A stretch of 34,555 nt of DNA from contig JAQXKO010000013.1 of assembly GCA_029010495.1 (NCBI GenBank), positions 1 through 34,555 on the forward strand. The letters run 5' to 3'. The notes under the pieces were generated by a model. That model ran no database searches. It saw only the letters and a program-made list of their open reading frames with translations, and had not been told where the DNA came from. Of the stretch, positions 5,504-14,537 are shown one piece after another. Position 1 is the first letter of the stretch, and each line of letters opens with the position of its first letter. Source of the DNA: Clostridiales bacterium (lineage in GTDB: Bacteria; Bacillota; Clostridia; Lachnospirales; Lachnospiraceae). The position numbers and the translations under genes were made by a program.

Positions 5504-7768
5504 ATGAATCTGGAAATGTTAAATGATCAACAGAGAGAGGCTGTTCTTCACGATAAAGGTCCGCTTCTTATTCTTGCCGGTGCAGGCAGCGGCAAAACAA
5601 GGGTAATCACTCACCGCATTGCATACCTTATCAGGGAACGCGGCGTCAGTCCTTATTCAATCCTGGCAATTACCTTCACCAATAAAGCGGCAGGCGAGAT
5701 GAAGGAACGTGTAAATAAGCTTGTTGAGGATGTCGGAGCTGATGTATGGGTTGCAACCTTCCATTCCACCTGCGTCAGAATTTTACGAAGATTTATAGAT
5801 ACAATCGGCTATGACAGGAACTTTTCAATTTATGATGCTGATGATCAGAAGGCACTTATGAAGCTGGTTCTCAAGTCCTTAAATATTGATTCGAAGCAGA
5901 TAAAGGAGAAAACGTTTATCAACGCTATTTCTAATCTCAAGAGTGAATGCATCACTGCCGAAGAATATATAAATGCCCCATATGTAACATCCTTCGGCGA
6001 CAGACAGATTGCGAAGGTTTATTACGAATATGAAAAACGTCTTAAGGAAAACAATGCCCTTGATTTTGACGATTTGCTTCTCAAAACCGTTATTCTTTTC
6101 AGGCAGAATCCTGACGCACTTGAATACTATCGCGACAAATTTGAATATATAATGGTTGATGAATACCAGGATACCAATAATGTCCAATTTAAGTTTATCG
6201 AGCTTCTTGCTTCTCATAGGGATGCGGACGGAAGAATTTACCACAATCTGTGCGTCGTCGGTGATGATGACCAGTCCATCTACAAATTCAGAGGAGCCGA
6301 TATAACAAACATTCTCAGCTTTGAAAAACGCTTCACAAATGCAAAAATTATAAAACTTGAGCAGAATTATCGCTCTACAGGTAATATTCTCAATCTCGCA
6401 AATGAAGTCATTTCCCACAATGAGGGACGTAAACAAAAAAGACTGTGGACGAGCTTTGAGGACGGAGAAATGGTTACATTCAGCCAGTACAATACCGATT
6501 ATGATGAAGCTTCGGGTATTGTATCAGGCATAAACGAAAAGATGGCTGATAATCCTTCATTAAAATATAACAGCTTTGCGGTGCTCTACAGAACAAATGC
6601 ACAGTCACGTATCCTCGAGGAAACAATGGTACGCCGCAGCATACCATACAGAATCGTAGGAGGTGTAAACTTCTATCAGCGCAAAGAAATTAAGGATATA
6701 CTTGCATATCTGAAAACAATCGATAACGGGTTGGACGCACTTTCAATCGAGCGTATTATAAACATCCCAAAGAGAGGCATAGGCGATACATCTGTTGCTA
6801 ACGTGCGTAAATATGCTGATTCGCTTAATATGGGGCTTTATGACGCTTTGTTATGTGCCGAGATAAATCCTTCAGTTTCACGTGCCGCAGCTAAAATAAA
6901 GGGCTTTACGGATGTTATTGAGGGTCTTAAGAAGCAGGCTGAGCAACTGCCCGTTTCCAGACTTATTGACGAAATAATAGAAACAATCGGATACGAGGAT
7001 TACCTTGATGACTACGACCACGATAAGATTGATGAGCGTATTGAAAACATTCATTCCTTAATTGACAAGGCCGTTTTATATGAGGAGCAGTCAGGTGATG
7101 AGGCAACTCTTTCAGGCTTCCTTGCCGAAGTTGCACTTTTATCGGATATCGACAGTACAAGTCCTGATGAAGACTGTGTGCTTTTGATGACTCTTCATTC
7201 TGCAAAGGGACTTGAATTTGACCATGTATTTATGTGCGGCATGGAGGACGGACTCTTTCCAAACAATATGTGTATCGAGGAGCCCGATGAGCTTGAGGAG
7301 GAAAGGCGCCTGTGCTATGTAGGTATTACACGTGCCAAAAAAACACTTGCGCTTACCTGCGCAAAGCAGCGTATGACCCACGGACAGCTTAATTATTCAA
7401 ACATCTCAAGATTTATTGCAAAGGATATTCCGAGACATATGCTTTCAATGAAAGGACATGCAAACGAAAGCTATTTAAAATCAACATGCAATCCGCAGTC
7501 ATCTTATATCGAAAGGCCTGTGTCAAGCTTCATTGTCCAGTCGGGACGTGATGCTGCAAAGAACAATCCTTATAAAAGTCAGTCCGTTATAAAGCCTCAG
7601 TCTTCCGCCTCAGCCTTAAAGGTGGGCGACAGGGTAAAGCATATCCGCTTTGGCGAAGGCACCATTACGGATGTAGCCATGGGCAGTAAGGATATTGAAT
7701 ATACCATTGACTTTAACGGTAATGTCAAAAGAATGCTGGCATCCTTTGCCCGGCTTAATAAAATATAG
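5504..7768 (+). CDS. pcrA: ATP-dependent DNA helicase PcrA (UvrD family)
   Basis: 754 residues from the ATG at 5504, which has GGAG six bases upstream; the long open frame in front is AT-rich leader and is not coding. PcrA is a 3'-5' superfamily 1A helicase in repair, rolling-circle replication and removal of recombinase filaments. The helicase motifs are complete: Q-motif LNDQQREAV, Walker A GAGSGKT (26-32), Walker B VDEYQDTN, motif III GDDDQSIYKFRGA, motif IV QNYRS, motif V TLHSAKGLEF, motif VI VGITRAKK. The C-terminal KVGDRVKHIRFGEGTI tudor-like domain is the PcrA type that binds RNA polymerase in related species. Length and domain order are normal. No clear terminator follows the stop, so some read-through into the next small gene is possible. 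Confidence 0.95.
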   Translation: MNLEMLNDQQREAVLHDKGPLLILAGAGSGKTRVITHRIAYLIRERGVSPYSILAITFTNKAAGEMKERVNKLVEDVGADVWVATFHSTCVRILRRFIDTIGYDRNFSIYDADDQKALMKLVLKSLNIDSKQIKEKTFINAISNLKSECITAEEYINAPYVTSFGDRQIAKVYYEYEKRLKENNALDFDDLLLKTVILFRQNPDALEYYRDKFEYIMVDEYQDTNNVQFKFIELLASHRDADGRIYHNLCVVGDDDQSIYKFRGADITNILSFEKRFTNAKIIKLEQNYRSTGNILNLANEVISHNEGRKQKRLWTSFEDGEMVTFSQYNTDYDEASGIVSGINEKMADNPSLKYNSFAVLYRTNAQSRILEETMVRRSIPYRIVGGVNFYQRKEIKDILAYLKTIDNGLDALSIERIINIPKRGIGDTSVANVRKYADSLNMGLYDALLCAEINPSVSRAAAKIKGFTDVIEGLKKQAEQLPVSRLIDEIIETIGYEDYLDDYDHDKIDERIENIHSLIDKAVLYEEQSGDEATLSGFLAEVALLSDIDSTSPDEDCVLLMTLHSAKGLEFDHVFMCGMEDGLFPNNMCIEEPDELEEERRLCYVGITRAKKTLALTCAKQRMTHGQLNYSNISRFIAKDIPRHMLSMKGHANESYLKSTCNPQSSYIERPVSSFIVQSGRDAAKNNPYKSQSVIKPQSSASALKVGDRVKHIRFGEGTITDVAMGSKDIEYTIDFNGNVKRMLASFARLNKI

Positions 7769-7819
7769 TATAATATGTTTATTATTTTTTTAAAAATACT
7801 AGTATAAAAGCTTATTATA

Positions 7820-7828
7820 TGATATAAT
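7820..7828 (+). promoter_or_regulatory. Extended -10 promoter of the small gene at 7887
   Basis: TGATATAAT (TGN plus a consensus -10) about 58 bp upstream of the start codon. The -35 region is weak. Confidence 0.5.
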
Positions 7829-7886
7829 GATAATAGTATTTAAGTGCGTGTAGCTCGCATTAATATATTTTACGGAGGTTTATATC

Positions 7887-8096
7887 ATGGAAGAGAACAA
7901 GTGTTGTAACAAGGTCTATGGAATTCTTGCAATTATCGGTGCAATCGTATTTATCGCAGCTATTGCATATGCTGTTGTAAAATTCTGCATGCCTGATTAT
8001 CTTGAGGATTTTGATGACTTCGAGGATGATGAAGATTTCGATGACGAGGAAGCAGGCGAGGACGCAGATGAAGCTCCTGCACCTGTTGAAGAATAA
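7887..8096 (+). CDS. Small single-span membrane protein with acidic C-terminal tail
   Basis: 69 residues. The start ATG has GGAGGTTTATATC in front. A short Cys-containing N-terminus is followed by one hydrophobic helix (about residues 12-33) and then a tail that is almost all Asp/Glu (EDFDDFEDDEDFDDEE), ending in APAPVEE. The strong ribosome binding site, own promoter and own terminator argue that it is a real gene. No family is recognised. It resembles in plan, though not in sequence, the 94-residue protein at 33055-33339. Confidence 0.8.
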   Translation: MEENKCCNKVYGILAIIGAIVFIAAIAYAVVKFCMPDYLEDFDDFEDDEDFDDEEAGEDADEAPAPVEE

Positions 8097-8124
8097 TCTT
8101 CTTTATTGTTTCGGTTAAGTAATT

Positions 8125-8159
8125 AAAAAAGACGGCTCATTTTCGAGTCGTCTTTTTTT
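8125..8159. terminator. Bidirectional terminator between the 7887 gene and leuB
   Basis: A run of A, the stem GACGGCTC/GAGTCGTC with loop ATTTTC, then seven T. With U-runs on both strands it serves the convergent small gene and the leu operon. Confidence 0.9.
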
Positions 8160-8212
8160 ATTCATTTTCAATTATTATGAATAATTAAATTTACACACCG
8201 GTACAATTACGA

Positions 8213-9286
8213 TTATCTGAGGGCTGCCGCTACAGCATCTCCCATAGCCTTACAGCCAACCCTAATCATACCCTCCTGCATTATATCACCTGTACGATAT
8301 CCTGCATCAAGTACATCGCTTACAGCCTGTTCAATGGCATCTGCTTCCTTCATCATATCAAATGAATAACGGAGCATCATAGCGGCTGAAAGGATTGTTC
8401 CGAGAGGATTTGCAATATCAAGACCGGCAATATCAGGAGCAGAGCCGTGAATAGGCTCATACATACCGAGTGTTGTGTCAGAAAGGCTTGCACTAGGCAT
8501 CATACCGAGTGAGCCTGTAAGCATACTGGCTTCATCACTTAAGATATCGCCAAACATATTCTCTGTTACTATTACATCAAACTGACCCGGATTCTTAATA
8601 AGCTGCATTGCAGTTGAATCAACAAGGGCATCCGTGTACTCAACCTCAGGATATTCCTTAGACAATTCGTGCATTACCTTTCTCCAGAGTCTTGAGGAAT
8701 CAAGTACATTTGCTTTATCTACAGAAGCAAGCTTTTTATTTCTCTTCATGGCTGTTTCAAAAGCTACACGTCCGATTCTTTCGATTTCAGAATAGCTGTA
8801 TGACATTTCATCTGTTGCAACCGTCTCGCCGTTTACCTCGGATGTGCTTCTCTTACCGAAATATATACCACCCGTAAGCTCTCTTACGATAAGAAGATCA
8901 ATTCCATTCTCAACTATTTCCTTCTTGAGCGGTGAAGCTTCACACACCTGCTTAAAAAGCTTTGTCGGACGAAGGTTGGCAAAGAGATTAAGCTCCTTAC
9001 GAACTCTCAGCAGTGCCTTTTCAGGTCTCTTTGAAGGCTCTACATTGTCCCACTTCGGTCCTCCAACCGCACCGAGAAGAACACTGTCAGATGACTTACA
9101 TTTTTCAATGCCCTCTTCAGTAATAGGCACACCATATTTATCAATGCTGCAGCCACCCATTAATACATCTGTATATACAAACTCATGTCCATAGATTTCA
9201 GCCACTCTGTCAAGCACCTTAATTGCCTCATTTACAATTTCAGGTCCGATTCCGTCACCGCGTAATACCGTTATGTTTTTCTTCAT
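8213..9286 (-). CDS. leuB: 3-isopropylmalate dehydrogenase
   Basis: 357 residues, usual length. It oxidises and decarboxylates 3-isopropylmalate to 2-ketoisocaproate with NAD+, the last step before transamination to leucine. Seen: [11 protein letters not shown] at the start, [43 protein letters not shown] and [12 protein letters not shown], which cover the substrate, Mg2+ and NAD+ sites. The start at 9284-9286 is chosen because the domain begins there; the 20 codons in front include a hairpin and are not protein-like. The ribosome binding site (GGGAGTGGACG) is somewhat distant. It is last in leuA-leuC-leuD-leuB, 74 nt after leuD. Confidence 0.95.
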   Translation of the reverse strand: MKKNITVLRGDGIGPEIVNEAIKVLDRVAEIYGHEFVYTDVLMGGCSIDKYGVPITEEGIEKCKSSDSVLLGAVGGPKWDNVEPSKRPEKALLRVRKELNLFANLRPTKLFKQVCEASPLKKEIVENGIDLLIVRELTGGIYFGKRSTSEVNGETVATDEMSYSYSEIERIGRVAFETAMKRNKKLASVDKANVLDSSRLWRKVMHELSKEYPEVEYTDALVDSTAMQLIKNPGQFDVIVTENMFGDILSDEASMLTGSLGMMPSASLSDTTLGMYEPIHGSAPDIAGLDIANPLGTILSAAMMLRYSFDMMKEADAIEQAVSDVLDAGYRTGDIMQEGMIRVGCKAMGDAVAAALR

Positions 9287-9320
9287 ATTTATCGTCCACT
9301 CCCTACACAAAAATGCAAGG

Positions 9321-9346
9321 ATGAGGCATAGAATTCCATGCCTCAT
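9321..9346 (-). promoter_or_regulatory. Hairpin in the leuD-leuB intergenic region
   Basis: ATGAGGCAT and ATGCCTCAT form a perfect 9-bp stem with an 8-nt loop. No U-run follows directly (TTTTT begins seven bases later), so it is more likely a stability or processing element, or a weak partial terminator, than a full stop. Confidence 0.55.
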
Positions 9347-9360
9347 TTATCCTTTCGTAT

Positions 9361-9846
9361 TTATTTTGCATTAATTGACTTTAATAAGCCGCCCTTATCC
9401 ATAATATTCTTCATAAACTCAGGAAATGGCTGAGCCTTGTAGCTCTCATTCTTTGTAATATTAGTAATAATGCCTGTATCAAAGTTAATGTCAAGCTCAT
9501 CTCCCGCATTAATCTTCTCGCTTGCTTCAGGGCATTCTAAAATCGGAAGACCTATATTAATTGAGTTTCTGAAGAAAATTCTTGCGAAAGTTGCAGCGAT
9601 AACGCATGAAATACCGGACTCCTTAATCGCAATCGGAGCATGTTCCCTTGAAGAACCGCAGCCAAAGTTTGCGCCGCCCACCATAATATCGCCGGCCTTA
9701 ACCTTTTTTGTAAACTGATTATCGATATCCTCCATGCAGTGACTTGCAAGTTCCTTGTGGTCTGCTGTATTTAAATATCTTGCAGGAATGATAACATCTG
9801 TATCAACATTGTCACCATACTTATGTACTATACCATGTGCTTTCAT
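9361..9846 (-). CDS. leuD: 3-isopropylmalate dehydratase, small subunit
   Basis: 161 residues from the ATG at 9844-9846 with TTGGAGGTAAAA in front. With LeuC it forms the isomerase that converts 2-isopropylmalate to 3-isopropylmalate. The swivel-domain motifs are present: [12 protein letters not shown] (about residues 16-27) and [15 protein letters not shown] (about 54-68), the substrate-binding loop. The 161-residue length is typical of the archaeal/clostridial-type small subunit; proteobacterial LeuD is longer. It starts 14 nt after leuC, so translation is probably coupled. Confidence 0.95.
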   Translation of the reverse strand: MKAHGIVHKYGDNVDTDVIIPARYLNTADHKELASHCMEDIDNQFTKKVKAGDIMVGGANFGCGSSREHAPIAIKESGISCVIAATFARIFFRNSINIGLPILECPEASEKINAGDELDINFDTGIITNITKNESYKAQPFPEFMKNIMDKGGLLKSINAK

Positions 9847-9860
9847 TTTTACCTCCAATA

Positions 9861-11120
9861 TTACATGTCAGCTGGGTCTGTAATTCTGCCGCAGATTGCA
9901 CTTGCGGCAGCCACCTCAGGACTGGCAAGATAAATCTTTGATGTGATGTGACCCATACGACCTACAAAATTCCTGTTTGTTGTTGCAACTGCAATTTCAT
10001 CTGTTGCAAGGATACCCATATGACCGCCAAGACAAGGTCCGCAGGTTGGTGTTGATACTACGCAGCCGGCCTTGATAAATGTTTCAACATATCCTGCCTT
10101 AATACACTCAAGATATACATTCTGTGTCGCAGGAATCACTATACAGCGTACGCCCTTTGCAATATGCCTGCCTTCCATAATACGGGCTGCCGCAGCCATA
10201 TCAGAAAGACGTCCGTTTGTACATGAGCCGATTACTACCTGATTCGGAACTATGTCTGAAAGCTCCTTTGCAGGCTTTGTATTTTCCGGAAGATGAGGAC
10301 ATGCCACTACTGACTCAAGCTCTGATAAGTTGATGTCAATCACCTGCTCATACTCTGCATCCTCGTCTGCTTCATAAATTTTAAATTCTCTGTCAACTCT
10401 GCCTTTTACATATTCGAGAGTTACCTCATCTACGGCAAAGATACCGTTTTTGGCACCTGCCTCAATAGCCATATTGGCGATGCATAAACGGTCATCCATT
10501 GAAAGGTTCTTAAGACCTTCACCTGAAAACTCCATTGACTTGTAAAGTGCGCCGTCTACACCGATTTTTCCAATAATGTAAAGAATTACGTCCTTGCCTG
10601 ATACATTTTTATTAAGCTTGCCTGTAATGTTAAATTTAATTGCGGAAGGTACCTTAAACCATGCCTCACCGGTTGCCATTCCGGCTGCCATATCAGTAGA
10701 GCCGACTCCTGTTGAGAATGCGCCGAGAGCTCCATATGTACATGTATGTGAATCCGCTCCGATACATACCTCGCCCGGAGCAATAAGACCTTTTTCAGGT
10801 AAGAGCGCATGTTCGATACCCATATCGCCCACATCGTAAAAATTCTTAATGTCGAATCTCTGTGCAAAGCCTCTGCACTGTTTACACTGCTCTGCCGCTT
10901 TAATATCCTTGTTAGGAGCAAAGTGGTCCATTACCATAGAAATCTTTGTGTTATCAAACACGCCTTCACAGCCTGCCTTGTTGAACTCATTAATTGCAAC
11001 AGGCGATGTGATATCATTACCAAGAACCATATCAAGTTTTGCATTGATTAACTGACCTGCCTGAACACTCTCTAGACCTGCATGTGCTGCAAGAATTTTC
11101 TGGGTCATAGTCATTCCCAT
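9861..11120 (-). CDS. leuC: 3-isopropylmalate dehydratase, large subunit
   Basis: 419 residues from the ATG at 11118-11120, with GGAGGATAAAATC upstream. It is the aconitase-family catalytic subunit holding a 4Fe-4S cluster. The cluster cysteines lie in [11 protein letters not shown] and in [10 protein letters not shown]; other active-site pieces are [15 protein letters not shown] and FVGRMGH. The length of about 420 is that of the clostridial/archaeal LeuC/HacA form, which matches the short LeuD next to it. It lies 30 nt downstream of leuA. Confidence 0.95.
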   Translation of the reverse strand: MGMTMTQKILAAHAGLESVQAGQLINAKLDMVLGNDITSPVAINEFNKAGCEGVFDNTKISMVMDHFAPNKDIKAAEQCKQCRGFAQRFDIKNFYDVGDMGIEHALLPEKGLIAPGEVCIGADSHTCTYGALGAFSTGVGSTDMAAGMATGEAWFKVPSAIKFNITGKLNKNVSGKDVILYIIGKIGVDGALYKSMEFSGEGLKNLSMDDRLCIANMAIEAGAKNGIFAVDEVTLEYVKGRVDREFKIYEADEDAEYEQVIDINLSELESVVACPHLPENTKPAKELSDIVPNQVVIGSCTNGRLSDMAAAARIMEGRHIAKGVRCIVIPATQNVYLECIKAGYVETFIKAGCVVSTPTCGPCLGGHMGILATDEIAVATTNRNFVGRMGHITSKIYLASPEVAAASAICGRITDPADM

Positions 11121-11150
11121 GATTTTATCCTCCATTTATAAATCAATCAA

Positions 11151-12827
11151 TTATTTACTTAACAAAAATCTGTTTACTGCCGAGAAAAGAGCCTTAATCG
11201 AGGAAGCAATGATATCATCCTCAAGACCTGTACCCCAGCTGACACTTCCGTCCTCAAGCTTAATGCTTACATATGAAACTGCCTGTGATTTTGAGCCCTG
11301 CTCCAGAGCATGCTCCTCGTATGTGAGGTCTGAAAACTTTAATCCGTTTGCACGAAGTGCATTTGCAATCGCATCAAGACGTCCGTTACCGAATGCAATA
11401 ATTTCCTTTTCTTTGCCGTTTTCCTTAACTGTAAGGCTTACTCTGATATCCTTGACATTTACATCAGGGTCACGCTGAAAATGGTAATCAATAAGCTCTA
11501 AAGGAGCATTTACATTTACATAAAGGTTAAGGAAGTTGTCAAATACTTCGTCGGCAGTAAGCTCCTTGTGAAGCCTGTCTGATATACCCTTGATTGTATA
11601 TCCGACATCCTCACTCATCTTCTTCGGAATCTTATAACCGTAACGTGTTTCTACAAGGTATCCGATACCACCCTTGCCGGACTGTGAATTAATTCTGATA
11701 ACATCTGTTTCGTACTCTCTTCCGACATCCTTTGGATCAATAGGGAGATATGGCACTGTCCAGTGCTCAGGATGCTTTTCATCAATCCACTTCATACCCT
11801 TTGCAATGGCATCCTGATGTGAACCGGAGAATGCAGCAAATACAAGCTTGCCGCTATAAGGAGAACGCATGTTAACCTGCATACCGGTTACCTTTTCATA
11901 AAGCGAAACAATCATAGGCATATTTGAAAAATCAAGTCCCGGCTCCACGCCCTGTGAATACATGTTCATCGCAACCGTGATGATGTCGACATTACCTGTT
12001 CTTTCACCATTTCCGAAAAGAGTACCCTCAACCCTGTCTGCTCCTGCCAGAAGACCAAGCTCGGTATCAGCCACGCCGCAGCCTCTGTCATTATGAGGGT
12101 GAAGAGAAATCTCCACACTGTCACGATATTTAATATTATCTGAAATAAATTCAACCTGATTAGCATATACATGAGGCATTGATAACTCTACCGTAACAGG
12201 AAGGTTAATGATAACCTTCTTCTCGGGAGTAGGTTTCCAAACATCAAGAACCTCATTACAGATTTCAAGTGCAAATTCAGGCTCTGTACCCGTAAATGAT
12301 TCCGGAGAATATTCATACCGGTAATCAACTCCCATTTCTTTTGCGATATCATCAAAGAGCTTCGCACCCTCTACGGCGATGTCGATAATCTCCTTCTTTG
12401 ACTTTCTGAATACCTGCTCACGCTGGGCAACACTTGTTGAATTATACAGATGAACAATAGCGTTCTTAACACCCTTTAATGCTTCAAAGGTCTTTCTGAT
12501 AATATGCTCTCTTGACTGGGTAAGTACCTGTATTGTCACATCATCAGGAACAAGGTTCTGCTCGACAAGTGTACGCAGGAATGTGTATTCCGTATCACTT
12601 GCTGCAGGGAAGCCTACCTCAATCTGCTTAAAGCCAACCTCTAATAATAATTTATAAAATGAGATTTTTTCATCAAGGCTCATTGGTGTAATTAATGCCT
12701 GGTTTCCGTCTCTAAGGTCAACAGAGCACCAGATTGGAGCCTTGTCAATATAATCTTTTTTTGTCCATTTCATTTCTGTTTTTGGCGGTAAATAATATTG
12801 TCTTGTATATTTATTTGTATTTTTCAT
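11151..12827 (-). CDS. leuA: 2-isopropylmalate synthase (long, LeuA type 2 form)
   Basis: 558 residues. It condenses 2-ketoisovalerate with acetyl-CoA, the committed step of leucine synthesis. The catalytic TIM barrel has SVDLRDGNQAL near residue 36 (metal Asp), GFPAASDTE, EISLHPHNDRGCGVADTELG (metal His) and GNGERTGNVD. The last 130 or so residues are the LeuA dimer/regulatory domain, where leucine binds in feedback-inhibited enzymes. The early start (YYLPPKTEMKW) and the overall length fit the type 2 form of fungi and Actinobacteria that many Clostridia also have. The ATG follows GGGAGGACGTT. It is first in the operon and carries a short leader without a T-box. Confidence 0.95.
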   Translation of the reverse strand: MKNTNKYTRQYYLPPKTEMKWTKKDYIDKAPIWCSVDLRDGNQALITPMSLDEKISFYKLLLEVGFKQIEVGFPAASDTEYTFLRTLVEQNLVPDDVTIQVLTQSREHIIRKTFEALKGVKNAIVHLYNSTSVAQREQVFRKSKKEIIDIAVEGAKLFDDIAKEMGVDYRYEYSPESFTGTEPEFALEICNEVLDVWKPTPEKKVIINLPVTVELSMPHVYANQVEFISDNIKYRDSVEISLHPHNDRGCGVADTELGLLAGADRVEGTLFGNGERTGNVDIITVAMNMYSQGVEPGLDFSNMPMIVSLYEKVTGMQVNMRSPYSGKLVFAAFSGSHQDAIAKGMKWIDEKHPEHWTVPYLPIDPKDVGREYETDVIRINSQSGKGGIGYLVETRYGYKIPKKMSEDVGYTIKGISDRLHKELTADEVFDNFLNLYVNVNAPLELIDYHFQRDPDVNVKDIRVSLTVKENGKEKEIIAFGNGRLDAIANALRANGLKFSDLTYEEHALEQGSKSQAVSYVSIKLEDGSVSWGTGLEDDIIASSIKALFSAVNRFLLSK

Positions 12828-12862
12828 AACGTCCTCCCATTTTATCTATTTTAACTCATAAA

Positions 12863-12891
12863 ATTTTATCACAAACTGCCTGTTATGTCAA
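12863..12891 (-). promoter_or_regulatory. Promoter of the leuACDB operon
   Basis: Minus-strand TTGACA, 17-bp spacer ending TGTGA, TAAAAT. The predicted leader is only about 30 nt, too short for a leucine T-box or peptide attenuator, so control is probably at initiation. I see no clean CodY box. Confidence 0.8.
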
Positions 12892-12936
12892 CGAACAATG
12901 CATGTTGTATGATTTATAATTGTTTACAAAACACTC

Positions 12937-12969
12937 AAAAAAAGGCATCCCTTATCAAAGGAATGCCTT
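12937..12969 (-). terminator. Terminator of the first lipoprotein gene
   Basis: Minus-strand AAGGCATTCC pairs with GGGATGCCTT (10 bp, one T-G) around an 8-nt loop, followed by seven T. It separates the lipoprotein gene from the leu operon. Confidence 0.85.
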
Positions 12970-13037
12970 GTAATAAATACTTTTAGCTGAAACCGCAAAT
13001 AAATCCCTATTTGCAATTTTAGATATTAAAAAACGAA

Positions 13038-14318
13038 TTATTTCTTCTTTAACTCAATCTTATATGATTTATTATATAAATCATTACCATCAAGATTAAC
13101 GGAAAATGATTTAAGACAGTTACTTAATTTCCCGTCAGCCGGTTGCTGAGTCATCTCTGTACCTTCAACCTTGAAATAAATTGCGTTATCGTTAAATCTG
13201 ACACTTGATTTCTTAATCTCGCCCACATATGCATATGTACCCTGTGAGCCTGTTGTTGCGATAGTAACCTTGGCTGCATAATTGCCGTCTGTTCCTTCGG
13301 TTATTTCAAGAGACATCGAGTCATCCCTATACTTGCCTTCATACTGTGCAACAAGAGGTGCTGATACAAGTTCGCAGTTTCCTGTTGGTGCATAAATGTT
13401 TGTTAATTCCCAGCCTGACTCTGGCTTATAAGAATATCTCAAACTATATTTATGAGTGAATTTGCAGCCGGCATACTCAAGAGCAATATCGGCTTCAATT
13501 GTCACATATTTATCACCGTTTGGAGTCCACTCCGCACACTTGATTTCAGTGAATGTCATGTCAGAATATTTTACAGTCTTACCAATCAGATATCCGTTAT
13601 TGGTTTCACCGTATTTTTTAATATCTTTTTCAACTGAATCCTTTGATAAATCTAATTTGTAATTATCTGCATACTTAGTCTCGGCCTTAGTTACCTTGTA
13701 TTCTCTTCTTGACCATGAATTGCCAAGATATTCAAGCTCCATTTCAACTGTAAATTCTAATTCTTTAACACCTACAGTTGCTTTTGCATCAGCTGTTACA
13801 ACGTCAACTTTCTTTTCTTCGTTAAGTTCATGCTTAATATTGTCGAATGTACAGTTTGAACCGAAAACTGATGTTGTTTCAACATCGTAGCTTCCCAATG
13901 AAAGTTCATGTAATGCTTCTTCGTCGGATGAGCCCTTAACAAGCTTCTCAGTCTTGTCGCCCTCCTCAACATCCTTAACCTTCCACTTCTTGCTGTCATT
14001 TAATCTGAAAGTAACCTTGTATTCCTTTTCAATTTCCATAGGACCTACAGTTTCATATACCGAAGCAGTAACAGTAGCCTTGTCTTTGTCATCATTAAGT
14101 TTGCATTTTGTTATCTTTAGTTCAACCTTTTTTTCTTCCTTTGCTGAATCGTCTTCAGCATCATCATCTTCGTCCTTGTCATCCGATAGGTAGCCTTCAT
14201 CCTCCAAAGCCTCTCTTACATCAGACTCCGTAGGTTCTGCAACCTTACCGCAGCCGACAAACAGACCCATTACAAAAACTGATAGTAGGGCTAGTAGCAA
14301 TAGCTTAAATTTCTTCAT
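13038..14318 (-). CDS. Lipoprotein of unknown function, paralog 1 of 3 (internally repeated beta module)
   Basis: 426 residues from the ATG at 14316-14318 with GGGAGGAAGAT in front; a longer upstream extension is not protein-like. The signal peptide ends in a lipobox (GLFVGC, Cys23), so the protein is attached to the outer face of the membrane. After VAEPTESDVREALEDEGY comes a short acidic linker, then three modules. Each has a helix followed by beta strands of the pattern ITKCKLNDDKDKATVTAS and a Trp near the end (KKWKVKDV, NSWSRREYKV, SGWELTNIY). A C-terminal domain of about 100 residues follows (YEGKYRDDSMSLEIT). No known family is recognised. The same plan recurs in the next two upstream genes. 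Own promoter and terminator. Confidence 0.85.
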   Translation of the reverse strand: MKKFKLLLLALLSVFVMGLFVGCGKVAEPTESDVREALEDEGYLSDDKDEDDDAEDDSAKEEKKVELKITKCKLNDDKDKATVTASVYETVGPMEIEKEYKVTFRLNDSKKWKVKDVEEGDKTEKLVKGSSDEEALHELSLGSYDVETTSVFGSNCTFDNIKHELNEEKKVDVVTADAKATVGVKELEFTVEMELEYLGNSWSRREYKVTKAETKYADNYKLDLSKDSVEKDIKKYGETNNGYLIGKTVKYSDMTFTEIKCAEWTPNGDKYVTIEADIALEYAGCKFTHKYSLRYSYKPESGWELTNIYAPTGNCELVSAPLVAQYEGKYRDDSMSLEITEGTDGNYAAKVTIATTGSQGTYAYVGEIKKSSVRFNDNAIYFKVEGTEMTQQPADGKLSNCLKSFSVNLDGNDLYNKSYKIELKKK

Positions 14319-14401
14319 ATCTTCCTCCCAATTCATTTCCTCAAGGAAAATTATATGTGAAATTATCAGATTTCCTAACTGTCTCACATATATTTCACAT
14401 A

Positions 14402-14430
14402 ATGTTATCACAATACATTCAATATGTCAA
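14402..14430 (-). promoter_or_regulatory. Promoter of lipoprotein gene 1
   Basis: Minus-strand TTGACA, 17-bp spacer ending TTGTGA, TAACAT. Confidence 0.7.
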
Positions 14431-14473
14431 TGAATGAATTTAATATTTAAATAAAATATTATCATTATATAAA

Positions 14474-14508
14474 ATAAAAACAGACACCCCATAAAGAGAT
14501 GCCTGTTG
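14474..14508 (-). terminator. Terminator of lipoprotein gene 2
   Basis: Minus-strand AACAGGCATCTC pairs with GGGGTGTCTGTT (12 bp with three G-U pairs) around a TTTAT loop, followed by TTT. Confidence 0.8.
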
Positions 14509-14537
14509 TATATTTTATCAGTAATAACAAAATGAAA

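Noticed and set aside
8844-9194. 116-codon plus-strand frame inside leuB
   Set aside because: Antisense shadow of leuB; no ribosome binding site or family likeness.
11119-11478. 119-codon plus-strand frame over the leuA 3' end
   Set aside because: Antisense shadow of leuA without start signals.
12828-12936. Leucine T-box or attenuator before leuA
   Set aside because: The promoter lies only about 35 bp from the start codon and there is no GGTGGTACCGCG or leader peptide in between.
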